Below, piece after piece: positions 12,816 through 25,424 of a stretch of 64,000 bases of DNA. The translations under genes were made by a program, and so were the position numbers. A model generated the notes under the pieces. The model was not told the origin of the DNA. It did not search any database and saw only the letters and a list, made by a program, of their open reading frames with translations. The stretch comes from Haberlea rhodopensis (taxonomy: Eukaryota > Streptophyta > Magnoliopsida > Lamiales > Gesneriaceae): positions 558,001 to 622,000 of the forward strand of contig CAJQUN010000003.1 in NCBI GenBank assembly GCA_907163345.1, in the 5' to 3' direction. Positions within the stretch are counted from its first letter, which is position 1, and each line of letters opens with the position of its first letter.

Positions 12816-13532
12816 ATGGATAAAATTGTGGGTCTTCCTATATTTGGTGATGATGTTATTATTGAGAACATATCGATCGAATATAGCATCCCACCTATGA
12901 GACATATTCGAGTATCACGATCTATTATTTTGCTGAAGCTGGTTCAACTTGTTGAGAAAAAGTTAAACATCGATCCAAAGAATTTTTCAACCAAATTGTC
13001 AACAAAATATTCACTAATGGAGAAATCTTCTTGGAATGAGGTACACGAAACTTTATGGATTATGATGTTTTACAGTTTATAATGGAATGCCCCAATATGA
13101 AAATGTTGCAGTTATATATAGAAACAAAACCAACTAGCCATGATGTTGGTTTTGATGAGCCATAGTCATATATTCCACATGTAACGTAAGGATTGAACAA
13201 TATACATTTCATGACCAACCTGGTACTTCTACATAACGGGATGTTGAACAACACCAAAATTATTCTCATTTCGAGGATGAAATTGGATCTTGAGATCAAT
13301 ATACCACTGCATTGTCCGAAAAGATCCTACATGTTGGCCGATTACATCACATGGTTGGGGCCTAAATATGGGAGTAGGTTTGGATTCTTTTTGTCAAAAT
13401 AATGCACCAGTTCATGATGCGGATGTTGGCGGTTCGGAGCATATAATTAATTTGGTGTCATCTGAAGGAACCATCAATAATAATCTAACTAGAGGTAGTC
13501 ATCGTGATGTTTGCATGAGAGATAGTGAATAA
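12816..13532 (+). pseudogene. Broken copy of a MuDR-N-terminal-like protein gene
   Basis: Begins with ATG in the context TTGAAAATGGAT, as does the intact-looking 250-aa gene at 54463-55215. Shared blocks include EYSIPP, ISRSIIL/VSRSIIL, KLNIDP, KLSTKY, MEKSSWNE, IMECPNM and SHRDV(C/Y)M. A frameshift or deletion near 13045 removes the segment between SSWNE and the LQFIMECPNM equivalent, and further stops and shifts occur before the end near SHRDVCMRDSE. It is a decayed paralogue of the MULE-borne gene. Around it I could not find the palindromic TIRs of the 53767-58182 element, so it is either an old relative with lost ends or from another MULE family. Confidence 0.75.
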
Positions 13533-14865
13533 GATAGATTGACGATCTGGCCATACGCATGGGCAGATTACATTAGAAATGTAATCAGCCCAAAATTTTT
13601 AAATTTATTTATTTTTAATTATTTTAAAGAAAAACAATAAATTGTCTTGGAGGAATATCATTCGGTATGTGAATAAGATAGATTGACGATTTGAAAAAGG
13701 AAAGAACAATTAAAAAGTTTCAAATTTGGTTGCTTATCAGTTTCACACTAATTTATAGTATAATGTACCATGCATGTGTTTGTAAGATAAAGTTCACATT
13801 CAACCATACAAGATTTTACCTGCAGATATTAAATTTGTTATCACAAATCTATTATAAATTAAATTCATAATTATACATGCCTTTCATTTCCCAAGGAAAG
13901 GTAAAGGAATTATATAAATGATTCTCGTTCTCACTATTTATCGATAAGTACTTTGCATCAGTGTTCAATTATCTGGTTAATCCTAGCCATTCAATTGCGG
14001 GTTTGGCAGAATAGTTTCCATAATTATTGATTAGTAAAAGCCCGTAAGAGACGAGAATGTTGTGGATGGCCGACACTTTACCATTATATATCATTTATTG
14101 TTTCAAGTGAATAGATTGTTACTTGTTACATTATTGATCATTGAAAGGGGAAAAAAACAATTTTCCTCATGTAACTTGACATAAATTGGGTTTTTTTATG
14201 TCCGGACGAGAGGTTAAAGTATTTTTTTGTGCACAGAGCGCGACTCAAACATTTGAGTATTTATTTGGTAGAAAATATATCTTGGTACAGACTTCTTTTG
14301 CACTTTTAGTCTTTTTCACTGAGTGTTGGCATAACGTCTAACATATGATAGGCATCGTGTCAACACCTAATTTTGATTGTTTGGATAATCAAAATTCAAT
14401 TAGGTCAAGGCAGTGTCTCTGCCAATGCTATCGGGTTTTTGGCGCTCCGTGTTATTTGCAAGCTTTTTCATAACATCTTTCCTATGCATCGTTTAGTTGT
14501 CGTTTTATGTTGGTACTTGTATCACATGTTGGCTTTTGATTGTAACGCCGGTTTTAGGCTCGGGTTTGTTTGTAAGTTCTCTGTTCTTTTAATCTAATAT
14601 ATGTTTCTTCTTCAAAGAAAATTTTAGGTCAATTTCTATGATCAATTTTACTAGTTTTTATTAAAACATTTCAGAATTCATATTAAAAGTATGTGTGTTG
14701 AAATACTATTTGAACCATTTGGATGGCAATCTTTAAGATAATCGTGGAGAATTAGACAGGTGATTGAAGCATTTATTAGAGACAACAATGATTATTATAA
14801 TGACAATAGCCCTTTGTTGTGGTACCACTTTCTTCTTTCTGGACCCCATAAATCGCACCACCTTC
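13533..14865. other. Intergenic DNA upstream of the OVATE gene
   Basis: AT-rich. A 21-bp phrase (GAATAAGATAGATTGACGAT) occurs at about 13528 and again at about 13671, suggesting a small duplication or insertion. A short open frame at 14373-14597 has no recognisable features and I do not call it a gene. Confidence 0.45.
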
Positions 14866-14866
14866 C

Positions 14867-14873
14867 TATTTAA
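14867..14873 (+). promoter_or_regulatory. Candidate TATA-type box of the OVATE gene
   Basis: TATTTAA sits 69-75 bp before the ATG in CCTATTTAATCAAACG. The sequence about 25-30 bp downstream (CATCACACAG) is a plausible transcription start. Position and composition only. Confidence 0.35.
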
Positions 14874-14941
14874 TCAAACGCATCACACAGAAGCAGTTTC
14901 GTCTCCAATTCTCACATCCCAATCAAAGATTTCTTTGAATT

Positions 14942-16054
14942 ATGGGTAATTATAGGTTCAGATTGTCTGATTTGATACCAAATTCTTGGTTTTATAAGCT
15001 TAAGGATACTAACAAAACAAGAAAAAATCAGCACAGATACCCCACATCATCATCTTCTCCTTCATCATTTGCAGTTTCAGATCCCAAAACACAGTTATCC
15101 GACCACAGAAAATCTTACCATTTCACAAGGGACCTCACTTTGAGCTCCAATTCACCTCTTAAACCAAGAATTTCAGACAAACAGTACTCTCCCGTGGAAC
15201 AGCCGAGAAGATCATCCAGAAGAAGAGGAAGAAGCACTAAAAGGAATAGACCGCCACAAAGCTTCGTTACTTCGTCAGTTTCTGCCGATTCAAGCTGCCG
15301 GGCCTCCCTAGAATCCGCATGGAGTAAGCCTCCGGGAGAGCCCTCGAATCTCCTTGATCTTAACCAAGCTTCATCCTCTGATTACGATTCCATCTCTCCG
15401 GAATATGGCTCCGATCGTGGCCAGACCCCTGATACATTTGATGGCATGCTTTCTTGTTCAACATCCTGTAGACGTAGCATTGAAAACGACACAGTTTCTG
15501 AGCACGATCATCTCCCTCCAATCATTACCAAGAAAATACAAGACCCGACCAAGATTCTTAAAGCCCCGGCCGATTTTTCAGAGAGAAATGCGCACGGGTT
15601 CCTCTCTGTTAAGGTCAAGAAAGAGGACTTTTCAAGTACCGTCAGTACAACAAGTAGCAGCAAAGATAATCAAAACAAAAGAATTACGACTCCCGTAAGA
15701 CGACTTTCGCCGAAAGCATTGTCCCCAGGCCTGAGGCTCCGCACGAACTCTCCACGAATCGGAAACCGACGGATTCAAGCAAGGAAGAATACTACTATAA
15801 GTTCGAATTCAAGCTCGGGTTCAAAGAGAAGTGTCTCGGAGAGTTTTGCTGTTGTGAAATCTTCCACAGACCCTCGGAGGGATTTCAAAGAATCAATGAT
15901 GGAGATGATCGTGGAAAATAATATCAGAGCTTCCAGGGATTTGGAAGAGCTTCTGGCTTGTTACCTGTCGTTGAATTCTGATGAGTATCACGACCTTATC
16001 ATCAATGTTTTCAAACAAATTTGGTTTGAGTTTCTCCATGTTCGTCTCAAGTAA
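14942..16054 (+). CDS. OVATE family protein (OFP1/2/4-like transcriptional repressor)
   Basis: Single-exon gene, 370 aa, complete from ATG to TAA. OFPs are plant-specific nuclear repressors that bind KNOX/BELL (TALE) homeodomain and TRM proteins and shape organs and cell walls. Seen: the N-terminal conserved box MGNYRFRLSDLIPNSWFYKL (residues 1-20, putative DNA-binding region of OFPs), a Ser/Pro-rich linker, a basic stretch RRSSRRRGRSTKRNR (about 84-98, likely nuclear signal), LLDLNQ (about 137), a second basic block (RRLSPKALSPGLRLRTNSPR), and the C-terminal OVATE domain from SESFAVVKSSTDPRRDF to the end (about 299-370), with SMMEMIVENNI, LEELLACYLSLNS and EYHDLIINVFKQIWFE. The ATG is the first of the conserved box, so the start is firm. 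No damage seen. The subgroup assignment is from motif resemblance. Confidence 0.96.
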   Translation: MGNYRFRLSDLIPNSWFYKLKDTNKTRKNQHRYPTSSSSPSSFAVSDPKTQLSDHRKSYHFTRDLTLSSNSPLKPRISDKQYSPVEQPRRSSRRRGRSTKRNRPPQSFVTSSVSADSSCRASLESAWSKPPGEPSNLLDLNQASSSDYDSISPEYGSDRGQTPDTFDGMLSCSTSCRRSIENDTVSEHDHLPPIITKKIQDPTKILKAPADFSERNAHGFLSVKVKKEDFSSTVSTTSSSKDNQNKRITTPVRRLSPKALSPGLRLRTNSPRIGNRRIQARKNTTISSNSSSGSKRSVSESFAVVKSSTDPRRDFKESMMEMIVENNIRASRDLEELLACYLSLNSDEYHDLIINVFKQIWFEFLHVRLK

Positions 16055-16073
16055 TTTGTTTCTTTATTATATT

Positions 16074-16079
16074 AATAAA
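16074..16079 (+). terminator. Candidate polyadenylation signal of the OVATE gene
   Basis: AATAAA 20 bp after the stop codon. It is close to the stop, so a later AT-rich site may be used instead. Confidence 0.3.
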
Positions 16080-16393
16080 TATTTTTTTCTTGGGTTATTT
16101 CTATTATTTCTTCTTCTTGTTTTTAGATAATGTAGTGTAAATATTTTACTATTATTTAATTAAATAAAATTGTGGCAGTTGGAATGTTTGGTGGAGGACA
16201 TTGAAAGACCTTCCAAATTAAATAAATTATTCCAATGAAAGTTCGTTATTTATTATTAATACAAGTCCTTATTGTTGTCATGTAAATTACGTTAAATAGG
16301 ATCCTATACTTGAAATCTAGCATGTGTACACAAGAAGCATTCTATGTAACTTTTACAATACTTCCAAAAGTATGCATGTTATTACATAAAAAT

Positions 16394-16396
<3 letters not shown>

Positions 16397-16444
<48 letters not shown>
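16397..16444. repeat. (AT)n microsatellite
   Basis: About 48 bp of AT dinucleotides in the OVATE downstream region. Confidence 0.95.
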
Positions 16445-16447
<3 letters not shown>

Positions 16448-19400
16448 GAGTATTGTGGTGGGGAATTTTTTAGGATATATGGGTCTAGCAGCGGAGACCA
16501 TCCCAAAGTTGAGATTGAGCGACACTATTGAGGTTGTTTATCAAATATCAAACAATTTTTACATCGAAGTAAATAAAAATATCAACTAATAAGCAAAGAA
16601 ATAAACCCCCATTATTTGCACAAAAAAAAAAGTGGTTGTAATAATTGGTTTATTTGTTGCTAGCCATATTTTGGCAATATCTTAAGGGGAACAATTTGAT
16701 GAAAATATTGTCATCCAATGATTTGGTCTATCATCGGGCTAGCTAAGTGGTATACTTCTCAGGATATACAGTACAGTATGTCATGTTGCATGACGATAAA
16801 AGAGACATAAATGGTCCTTCATGCTTGTCAAAGTTTTTAGCCGAATTGTCACTTATTTAGCCAAAAACTCCAAAATAGAGAGAAAACACAGGACTTACAA
16901 TGGTCCACGGTAGATGTGAGAGCTACCTTCACCTGCTTAAAATGTCCATTATAATAATAAATTTAAAAAATAATAATAAAAAAGAAACATAGATTATACT
17001 AATCTTATTACAAGAACAAATCTTCACAAATCTTTCTTTTTTCTCTTTCCTTTTTATTCACCTTCATGAAAATTGGTCATTCAATATAAATAAAATTAGG
17101 GCAACTAACAGACATGTAAATTTATTAAATTACCCCTTTGAAATTTAGAGCTAAATGATTGATTTTTTTTATAAAAAAAATTGGAAGTTATGTAAAAGAG
17201 AAGATATCCTTTAAGGACAATGATTGATTTTTTTAAAAAAAAAAAAAAATGGAAGTTATGTAAAAGAGAAGATATCCTTTAAGGACAAGGTTCAGTTCGA
17301 AATGCACAAAGTACCCTTTCTGCGGGCACTATCTTTAAGCATGCTGTGCTCTGCCTCCATATATTCAAATTGAAAAGGCAAGATGATTTGTTGGAAGGCT
17401 GTGCAACATTCAAACTAAAGTGAAGCTGTGGTTTGAATAACTATCATTTAAAATCATGAATAAATTACATTTGTCTTCCCATATAGAAATGTTTATTATA
17501 ATTTTTGACCTCTAGTTTGAACAATAACGGATGAACCCTTCGTAGAATTGTTGCATTATAATATCATATCCCTCTAGGCATACATTATTGTTTAAGCTAT
17601 AACGGTGGAATTCGTTATTGTTCAAAGTAGAGGGGTTTATTGGTAATCACCATTTAACAATTGGTTACTATTCAGTTTACGCAAGGATAATAGCAAATTT
17701 GTGATATTAATTATATCAACTAATTTGTTTGAAAAAAAAAGAAATAGTTGTGGGAAATATTGTTGTCAAATCAATGTATATTATAAATTGATTGATGCAC
17801 TTGTGATATATGTATATAAAAAAAACCAACATATTTTAGTTCTAGGCTGCCCATGATGTTTCAATAGGTAACATGCAATGGCAAGTTCGTGTTATTTTCG
17901 GCTAAGATTAACTAAACAAAAAATTAGAGGTTGGTCAGACGTAAAATTTTAAATTTGAATGTAGTCAAGGTGTTTGTTGAATTGTGATAAGAATACAATT
18001 GTGAGTGAACATATAAACAACTAAGGAAGAAGTGGCCGACTGGTTTGGAAAGGCAACCACTGATTGCGGGTGTCGTCTCTTTCTGCGACAGACAACATCA
18101 TTTACGATACATTTTTTGAAAAATTAAATTAATGTATCTTTCAAAGAGGTGAGGAAATGAAGAACAGTCAGTTGGGTTTTGTTTGATACTACTCTTAAAG
18201 AATAACATCGTTAGAGTGCTTGCACTACGACAATGCACAAAGTAACGCACTTGGGATAGTCCCCGAGTCTAACATGGATAATTATTTATCCATAAATAGA
18301 AAGTTGAACTAGATAGAATATTGATTCTCGAATTAATCAAAATTTGATGTTAGTATGAGAAATTGATTGTTTGTATGTTTGAATTAGACCATTTAATTTG
18401 GAAACCATAAGATGAGAGTTGAATTGACTCATACGATTGAGGTTCCAAGATTCTTTTTAGATCCAAAATTATTTTGCATGCATCTTCTAAATGTTTGGAG
18501 TGTTCCATATAAAATACAAGATGATTAAAATCATAGATAATATATTCGAAATCAATACACAATTCATAGATAAAATTTTAAAATAGTAATGAAATGTTTT
18601 TGGCTGCTTTAAGTTGAACGATGACAATTTTATAATTATTTTTTCAAAGCACTTTTATTTCTTTTAAAGTTGGAAAAATATGCTTTTAACGAAATGAATT
18701 GAATGTTTGATATTAAAATAAAAAAACAGCTTAATGAACTTCAATTAATTATAAACTTAACATTGCTTCAACTTACAGCAACCTGAAGCATCTCACGACT
18801 TACTTCTCTTATTCTGCTTTACCTGTTTTTTTAGATAAGCAATAGGAGAAATAAGAAATCAAACACCAAAAGTAAGATTTTTTGTTTAAAAAGCAAATAA
18901 ACAATTTTAAAGCAATCCAAAATATTCTCTTAATTGAAGTTCATTTAATTGTATTTTTTTATATTTTAATATCAAACATTCAATCTTTTGTTTAAAATTC
19001 ATGATCATAAAAATTCTTTAAATAAGTTAATAAAAAACGCAACCTAAAACATGGTTCATTAATTGGTAGTCATTAAGGTGGTCCATTGATATTATGAATG
19101 AGATATTCTTATCGGAACAGAACAGACAATGTAGTGACAATGAGAGGAGACATTTTATATAATATAATTAAATAGGACAATTACCAAATGTGATTTTAGA
19201 GTCTTTATTTAAGTATCTTCATAAAGACTTGAATCTACTTGGCTGAGTTGATCATATGTAGATCGATCTCGATCACGAGTAGTCGTAGACTCATTGTCGT
19301 CTGAGTTAACGGTTACGGGCTCAACTCGATGATGCATTTAGTTGGGAATAAGAGTTACAAATATGGAATCGGCAACGCTAAAATGGTTGTCTTGAGTGTT

Positions 19401-21964
19401 GGTTCTTTCTGGTGTTCGACCGCTCATTGTTCACTAGTGGATCAATGGTTACTTGAGGTTTTAGATACAAACACAAGGGTAAAACGGTGATTTCAGTCAG
19501 TTCTCTTTGTAAACTATCAAGGGAGGGTTGATCAATGGTCCCAAGACCATCTTCATGGAATCATGGTGTATATTCTGAAATTAATTATTTATTCTCATAA
19601 AAATTTAATAATAATAATAAATTACTGTTGGGTTCTTCTTCAGCTTCAGAAATTACGCAGCGGAAATATAATATATAAAACTCTAACAGATCTAAACTCG
19701 AGGACAATTGATTGCACCTAGATTCATATATAACATGCAATTATCAAACATAAGTGCACAAAAATAGATTACCGATATACACTTGAAATCAATATGTATG
19801 ATGTGATCCTCCGAGTCCAATCAACCTGACCAGATCTAAAGTTCAACATCAGTGCTAGTATGATATCAGGGAATTCTACGATGTGAGTATATGACTATCT
19901 ATTGATTGGTGTGTTTAACACATGGATTGTAGTGATATATTTAGTAGTTTGTGAATGAGTCTCGAATAGACTTTGGGTGCATAAAGCCCAGCATACCAAC
20001 TATTATCTTGCAGCGCACATATGCTAACAATCTTCACTTGCCCAAAAGTCAACATACGAGCACTGAACTCATAATCCAAGTAGGTCAATCTAATTGAACA
20101 ACTTGATTATGTACATAATTATGAGACATAAATATATAATATGTTTTAATTTTAGAACATTCTATAGATTGAACATTTCCAAGTATAAAAAACTCCAGGA
20201 GCTTTCGAAAATTAATTCATCTATCTTAAATCAATCACATCATGTTGAGCACTAAACAATTAAGTCTCAAATCTCATCAGCAGATCGGCAGCCGGTCGAT
20301 TGTGACCATTGAGGCTCAAGTGTATCATAGCAATATGATCACAACGTTTTTGTGATTTTAGACGTCAAACAAGTTTGCTTCTTTAGGCTTACCATGAATG
20401 CCTAATGTTCAATTAAACTCCTTTAATAAACAAATATAATTCTAGCAACAACCTACCGATCATGTGTAGCGCTCATCATCTGCTTTTCACTGAAAATCTA
20501 GATACAAATGACTAGAAACGTACGAGAATCCTATCAGACATAGTTAGCGTGCAGTAAATTATGGCCTTATTGAATCTAGGGCATTGGTTAGTCGAATGTC
20601 CCTTATGATTTCAACAACTATGTATTTGTTTCACCTTATATGATTCACCGTGTGTATTGGTTGGTCGAGGCACCTTTAAATTGACTCGAATCTCATCAAG
20701 AAATTCCAAAAACAAACTAATTTGGATTGAATTCGGCTCGACTTAAACTTTAAATTCAAACTCGATTTATTTGTTTCCAATTTAATCACGGAGCCCCATT
20801 CGACAAATATTTAGTCTTACGTGTTACCTTTCGAATAAAATATTTAGTGCTCAATTTTTTCTTGAAAATAGTTGAACATGTTTGTCACAACTTGAACCAT
20901 AAATTAGAATTCGAGTCGATTCATATTCAAGCTACTAATTCGGTTCTTAGGGATTCATTCCTCCTAGTCGACATGTTTCCCAAAAAAATATGCACCGGAC
21001 AAGTGTAGTGTGACACCATACCATGACAAAATTATGGCCGCATTTTTATTTTCAACATGTTTTATTCACAAGTCCTTCTAAAAGTTATCATTGCACCGTA
21101 TTAAATATTATCACAGAGAAGAAAACGATATGGCGATGATGATTTTGACATTACCCAGTATTTACAAATATACTTTTTGTTTGCTACTAAGATCATCACA
21201 TGCTATTTGTCAACCAAGGACATTTTTTTTATCTGATTTTGGTATGTTTAATGGTAAAACAAATAAACAAATAAATAGATTCTCAATCTATAGACTTGGT
21301 TAATTATGCAAGAAATTAAGAATGATGATATGCTATTATAATTATTTACATATATGTTATACTAGTGTTGCTTTAAAAAAAATGTAAATGTTTATCTAAA
21401 TATCATTAAAACGCAACAATTTGACCCGGAAAAAGGAAGAAAACGGTCAACCCATGAATCGCCTTGTCAAGCACGTTTAATACCCAGTGTTATGTTTGCA
21501 AATACTTCGTTTATTTGTTTCTCACACACAAAAAAAAAGATTTTGAGTTTTTAATTTTCTTGCTTCTGTTATTGCTTATCTAAAAAAAATAGATAAAACA
21601 TAAACAGAGAAACAAGTCATGATATACTTTTGGTTTTTTAAATTGAGTCTTGACAGTTTTGTATTTATTGAAGTTCATTAAACTATTTTTCTATTTTAAA
21701 ACAAAAATTCAATATTTTATTTAAAATTAAATTCATCTTTCAACTCATTGTTAAGCTGTTCATTTCATCTTTGTCCCTTCATCTTTCAACTCTTGTATGT
21801 GTGTTTTAAGATCTTCTGCATTGTCCCGATGCTTCAAACTTCAGTAATGGCACCCTTTTCATCATGGACTGGTTTTTTCCATTTTCATACCCATTTGACA
21901 GATAAAAATGTTTATCGGACATTTTTCTTCCTGCTTTCTGAACAAATGATTTTGTTTACGATAG
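16445..21964. other. Long gene-free AT-rich region
   Basis: Apart from the duplication at 17156-17288 no gene or clear element is visible. TGTTGGGTTCTTCTTCAGC at about 19625, followed by TTACGCAGCGGAAA, resembles an LTR edge read in antisense, but no matching end or target duplication was found. Open frames of 60-70 codons show no family features. Confidence 0.45.
17156..17288. repeat. Tandem duplication, 65 + 68 bp
   Basis: TGATTGATTTTTTT, an A-rich stretch, then GGAAGTTATGTAAAAGAGAA and GATATCCTTTAAGGACAA occur twice back to back (17156-17220, 17221-17288). The copies differ only in the A/T homopolymers. Confidence 0.85.
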
Positions 21965-22102
21965 GAATTGAAGAAGAACAGGAAAGACAGAGCTCAGACA
22001 AAGAGAAAGGAGCATTTGACAAAACTGAGACTCAAAGCTGATAAGGTTGCAGAAGGGAAGATTGGTTCCCAACTTGATATAATTGCTCCTATCAAGTACT
22101 GA
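21965..22102 (+). other. Last-exon-like coding fragment (45 codons, basic C-terminal tail)
   Basis: A pyrimidine-rich stretch and ATAG at 21961-21964 look like a splice acceptor. The frame then runs ELKKNRKDRAQTKRKEHL ... KIGSQLDIIAPIKY and ends in TGA at 22100-22102. Codon-like composition and a Lys/Arg-rich tail resemble the C terminus of a nucleolar or RNA-processing protein, but I cannot name the family. The upstream sequence (21700-21960) looks intronic and no earlier exon was found. It may be a captured gene fragment or the end of a broken gene. Confidence 0.4.
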
Positions 22103-22225
22103 GATAGCATCAATTTAGTTCCTTCAAGTGAGAGTTTTGTTGAAGAACGATGATGTGTCCTAGGAGTCTTCACAGTGGATTTTTTTGTTTGATGGAAGAT
22201 TTTGTTGTATTTTGTATTGAACTAC

Positions 22226-22672
22226 TATAAATTTTGGTATTAAACTATTATAATTTTGTTATTAGTTACAAATTAAATTAATATTAAACATATAAATTTT
22301 GGTACTAGTTATGAATGAAATTGGTATAAATATATACAATTTTAGTACTAGTTACGCATGAATTAATATTACTAGTTACATATGAAATTAGTATTAAACC
22401 TATATAGTTTTGGTACTATTTACACATGAATTTGTATTACATATATACAATTTTGGTACTAGTAGTTACACATGAAATTGGTATCAAACCTATACAATTT
22501 CGGTACTAGTTCTTGAAATTGGTATTAAACATATACAATTTTGGTACTAGTTACACATGATATATGTATTAAACATAAACAATTTAGGTAATAGTTACAC
22601 ATGAAATTAGTATTAAACATATACAATTTTGGTACTAGTTACACATTAAATTAGTATTAAACATATACAAAT
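22226..22672. repeat. Minisatellite, about 10 units of about 43 bp
   Basis: Unit of the form TATACAATTTTGGTACTAG, TTACACATGAAATTAGTATT, AAACA, repeated with point changes and short deletions. About ten units can be followed by the GGTACTAGTTAC box. No coding potential. Confidence 0.88.
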
Positions 22673-23312
22673 CGGCTATCGACATCTAATCAATCTTTTT
22701 ATAGAATACACATATCTACGATGTTTGCTTTCATTCTACTTCTTTTTTATCAACACTCTGCCACCTGCCACCAAAATAAGAACTCCGATTGAACTTTGGA
22801 TATCGGAAGCGCTAGTAAATCACATGACATGACGAAAAGCACTGGCCAAAGTTTAGCTTTATCTTCCACCATGCCACAATATCAAATGTTTCTAATTCTT
22901 TTTCACTAAAATTAATTACTCTCAGTAGATGAAAATGGAGTAGAAGAAGTCGAAGTAGAATCTTGTTTTCTTCTTAACATTGGCCACATAGAACCTTTAC
23001 TACTACCACAACTTTCTCTTATTGGAAATGATATAGAATTATATAATAAATCATATAAAGAAAATAAATATAATTAACTATTATTAATGCACTTTTCTTC
23101 TTGATTTAACATTATCATAATTCATGTTATTGTAATAAGATTAAATTATAATTTCTACACTATAGAATTTTAATTTAGGATTTATAATTGCGTCCAAACA
23201 ATTCAAAAATGGAATAGTTTTCCAATATATTTTAAATTCATATTCCATTGGTTCAACAATGTTTATAAATAAATGGTTTCCTCTATATAATACAAAAAAA
23301 TCACTTATCATA
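22673..23312. other. Gene-free AT-rich stretch
   Basis: No gene recognised. A short Ser/Thr-rich frame on the minus strand at about 22915-23020 could be transposase debris but carries no diagnostic motif. Confidence 0.4.
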
Positions 23313-23317
23313 AATTT

Positions 23318-25172
23318 TGTTAGGATAGATTTCGGGGGTGGGTGACCAATCCACTCCTGAGTTCAACTAACTTGAGCTTCAATAGCTCGTGTTCTTGAAA
23401 TAATTACACCGAGAGATTATATCGAGTTCGGTTACAAAACCGAGCGGAAGACACTCGGCATAACCCGCTCTATAATCGATTAAACATTTGAAAGGGATTT
23501 TAAAGATATGCAAGAAAATAAGTAAAAACAGTAAGGTAAATGAATATAGTAAAGTAAATAACACAAGAATTTGTTCTGGAAGTTCGAAGCACAAACGATT
23601 CTACGTCTCCCCTTCTTCCATCTCATGGAAGGATACCCTAGAAGATTTGGTTTACACTTTTCAGAATACAACCTACTTAGGCTAACACCACACATATAGC
23701 CTAAACTCCAAGCCCACACAGAATCACAAAGCTCATGTTCTTTAACGTCTCACATGGAAAGACCTCACCCAGTTGTGATCAATCATCAACTGTTACAATG
23801 GTATTCACTCTTCTATTTTAGGTCAAAAATATAATTCATTGAGTAAATGCAAAGGCACAAATGATTCCATAATGAATTTGATATAATCTTGAAGGAGGTG
23901 CCAAAAGGTTTGGGGAGTTGCTCTTCATTTAGCAGATTTGTTATTTGAAGTTCCCCAATTGAATCCCAAGTGTGTTTGCTTCGGAAGGCTTGGATTGATC
24001 TTCGATAAGCTATTATTGAGCTTCCAAATCATGTATATATAGCCCATAGTAATGATATATAAGATACAAGAATATAGCTGTTGGGATAGTTTTGGTAATC
24101 TTTCAAACATTGCAACGATCATATTCTGCTTTCTGTGCTATTTTTGGAAGTCCGCTGGTCGGGTCCACTGCCCGAGTCTACTGCTCGAGTCCAATGGTCG
24201 GGTCCACTGGTCTCTACTGGTTCAAAGTCTGCTGGCCTCTACTGGTTCGAAGTCCGCTGGCCTCTACTACTTCGAAGTCCGCAGGACTTTATTGGTACGA
24301 AGTCCGAACTGTTGGACTCTATTGGTGCAAAGTTTACTGGCCTTTACTACTTCGAAGTCCGCTGGACTCTATTAGTGCGAAGTACGCTGGCCCAAGGTCT
24401 GCAGGTACCCTGCTGTCCAAAGTCTGTTGTTTTGCTCTCTTGGTTATAGCTCTTGATTCGTTGATTTCTAGGCAAAGTAATCTACATAAAAGATGTATCC
24501 ATTTCTCTTAGCTTTCCACGGAATCAAGAATCGCTCGATTTCGAGTTTGTGTGAGAGAGTTATGCTTGAAATACGAGGCGATGCTCTTGCTGTAAGTTTG
24601 CTGGATGTAGCAGCACATGTCGTGATTTGCAGAAGATATTTTACCATCTTAACATCCGATTAAGTCTTTGACTTCCAAAGATGATTTGTAGATCTTTGTC
24701 TTAGCTTTCCAACCCATACTGAATCGTCCCGTTTTGATAAGCGAGCTGAGAGTTATGGTCAAAATACCACAGCTACTACAATCTATCCGCTACTGTTTCA
24801 TCTTTGTACCAGTAGACATTTGAAGACATGTTTTTGTCAAGTAAACCTTTGAATCTAGTCTGCTGGCCTGAAATACAACTTGTAGAGAATTGGTTGGCTA
24901 TCCAACCCCTTTAGAATCATGTCGTTTGATGTCTGAGCTATGAGATATGATTGATTTAGTCAACATCGCTCGGGGTCTACTGGTTGTATCTTCTAGTCCA
25001 GTAGACATTTGTTTTTGTCTACTTGTCTAAATTACTTCAATCCATTTCTTTGCTAATCATCAAGCTCCTAATTATGATCATTCACTGCACATTTAATGAA
25101 GTATGTTAGCAACACAATAACAAGTTTTGTTAACATCAAAATCAAGATTATTCGGGTTTCCAAAACCCAACA
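23318..25172 (-). mobile_element. Solo LTR, Sirevirus-type copia, 1855 bp
   Basis: On the minus strand it begins TGTTGGG (25172) and ends CCTAACA (23318). It is flanked by a perfect 5-bp target duplication AATTT (23313-23317 and 25173-25177). Near its start it has TTTTGATGTTAACAAAACTT and near its end CACCCACCCCCGAAAT, both typical of Sirevirus/Maximus LTRs as I know them. A TATA box (CTATATATA, minus, about 24042-24033) lies downstream of a repeat array. No internal region or second LTR is present, so the element was reduced by LTR-LTR recombination. Confidence 0.88.
24150..24425. repeat. 25-bp repeat array inside the solo LTR
   Basis: Units like CGCTGGCCTCTACTACTTCG + AAGTC recur about 7-8 times with changes, plus related GGTCGGGTCCACTG words at the start. 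It lies 748-1023 bp from the LTR 5' end, just before the TATA box. The overlapping open frames here are by-products of the repeat. Confidence 0.85.
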
Positions 25173-25424
25173 AATTTTATTTAAAAAATTGAAGAAGTTG
25201 GATAGTAACACCTCGAAAAAATTTAGTAGCATCCTAAAAAAGGTTCCAATTAATTTAAAATACTAGAAATAATTTCCCAATCATCATCATAATATATGAA
25301 ATTGTTTAGACATCATTTCATTAAAAACAAAGTAATGACATATTTATAAGGTAAACATGCTTGCAACATTAAATATGTGGAATTTCACATAGTAGGAACA
25401 TTATAAGGAAAATCTTTATAATTG

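Noticed and set aside
14373..14597. Short open frame upstream of the OVATE gene
   Set aside because: No homologous motif, no clear promoter and biased low-complexity residues.
19625..20980. Possible solo LTR starting TGTTGGGTTC
   Set aside because: No matching CCCAACA end or target duplication found.
24052..24511. Three overlapping open frames of 104-139 codons
   Set aside because: They arise from the 25-bp repeat array in the solo LTR, with stop-free frames in all three phases and no domain.
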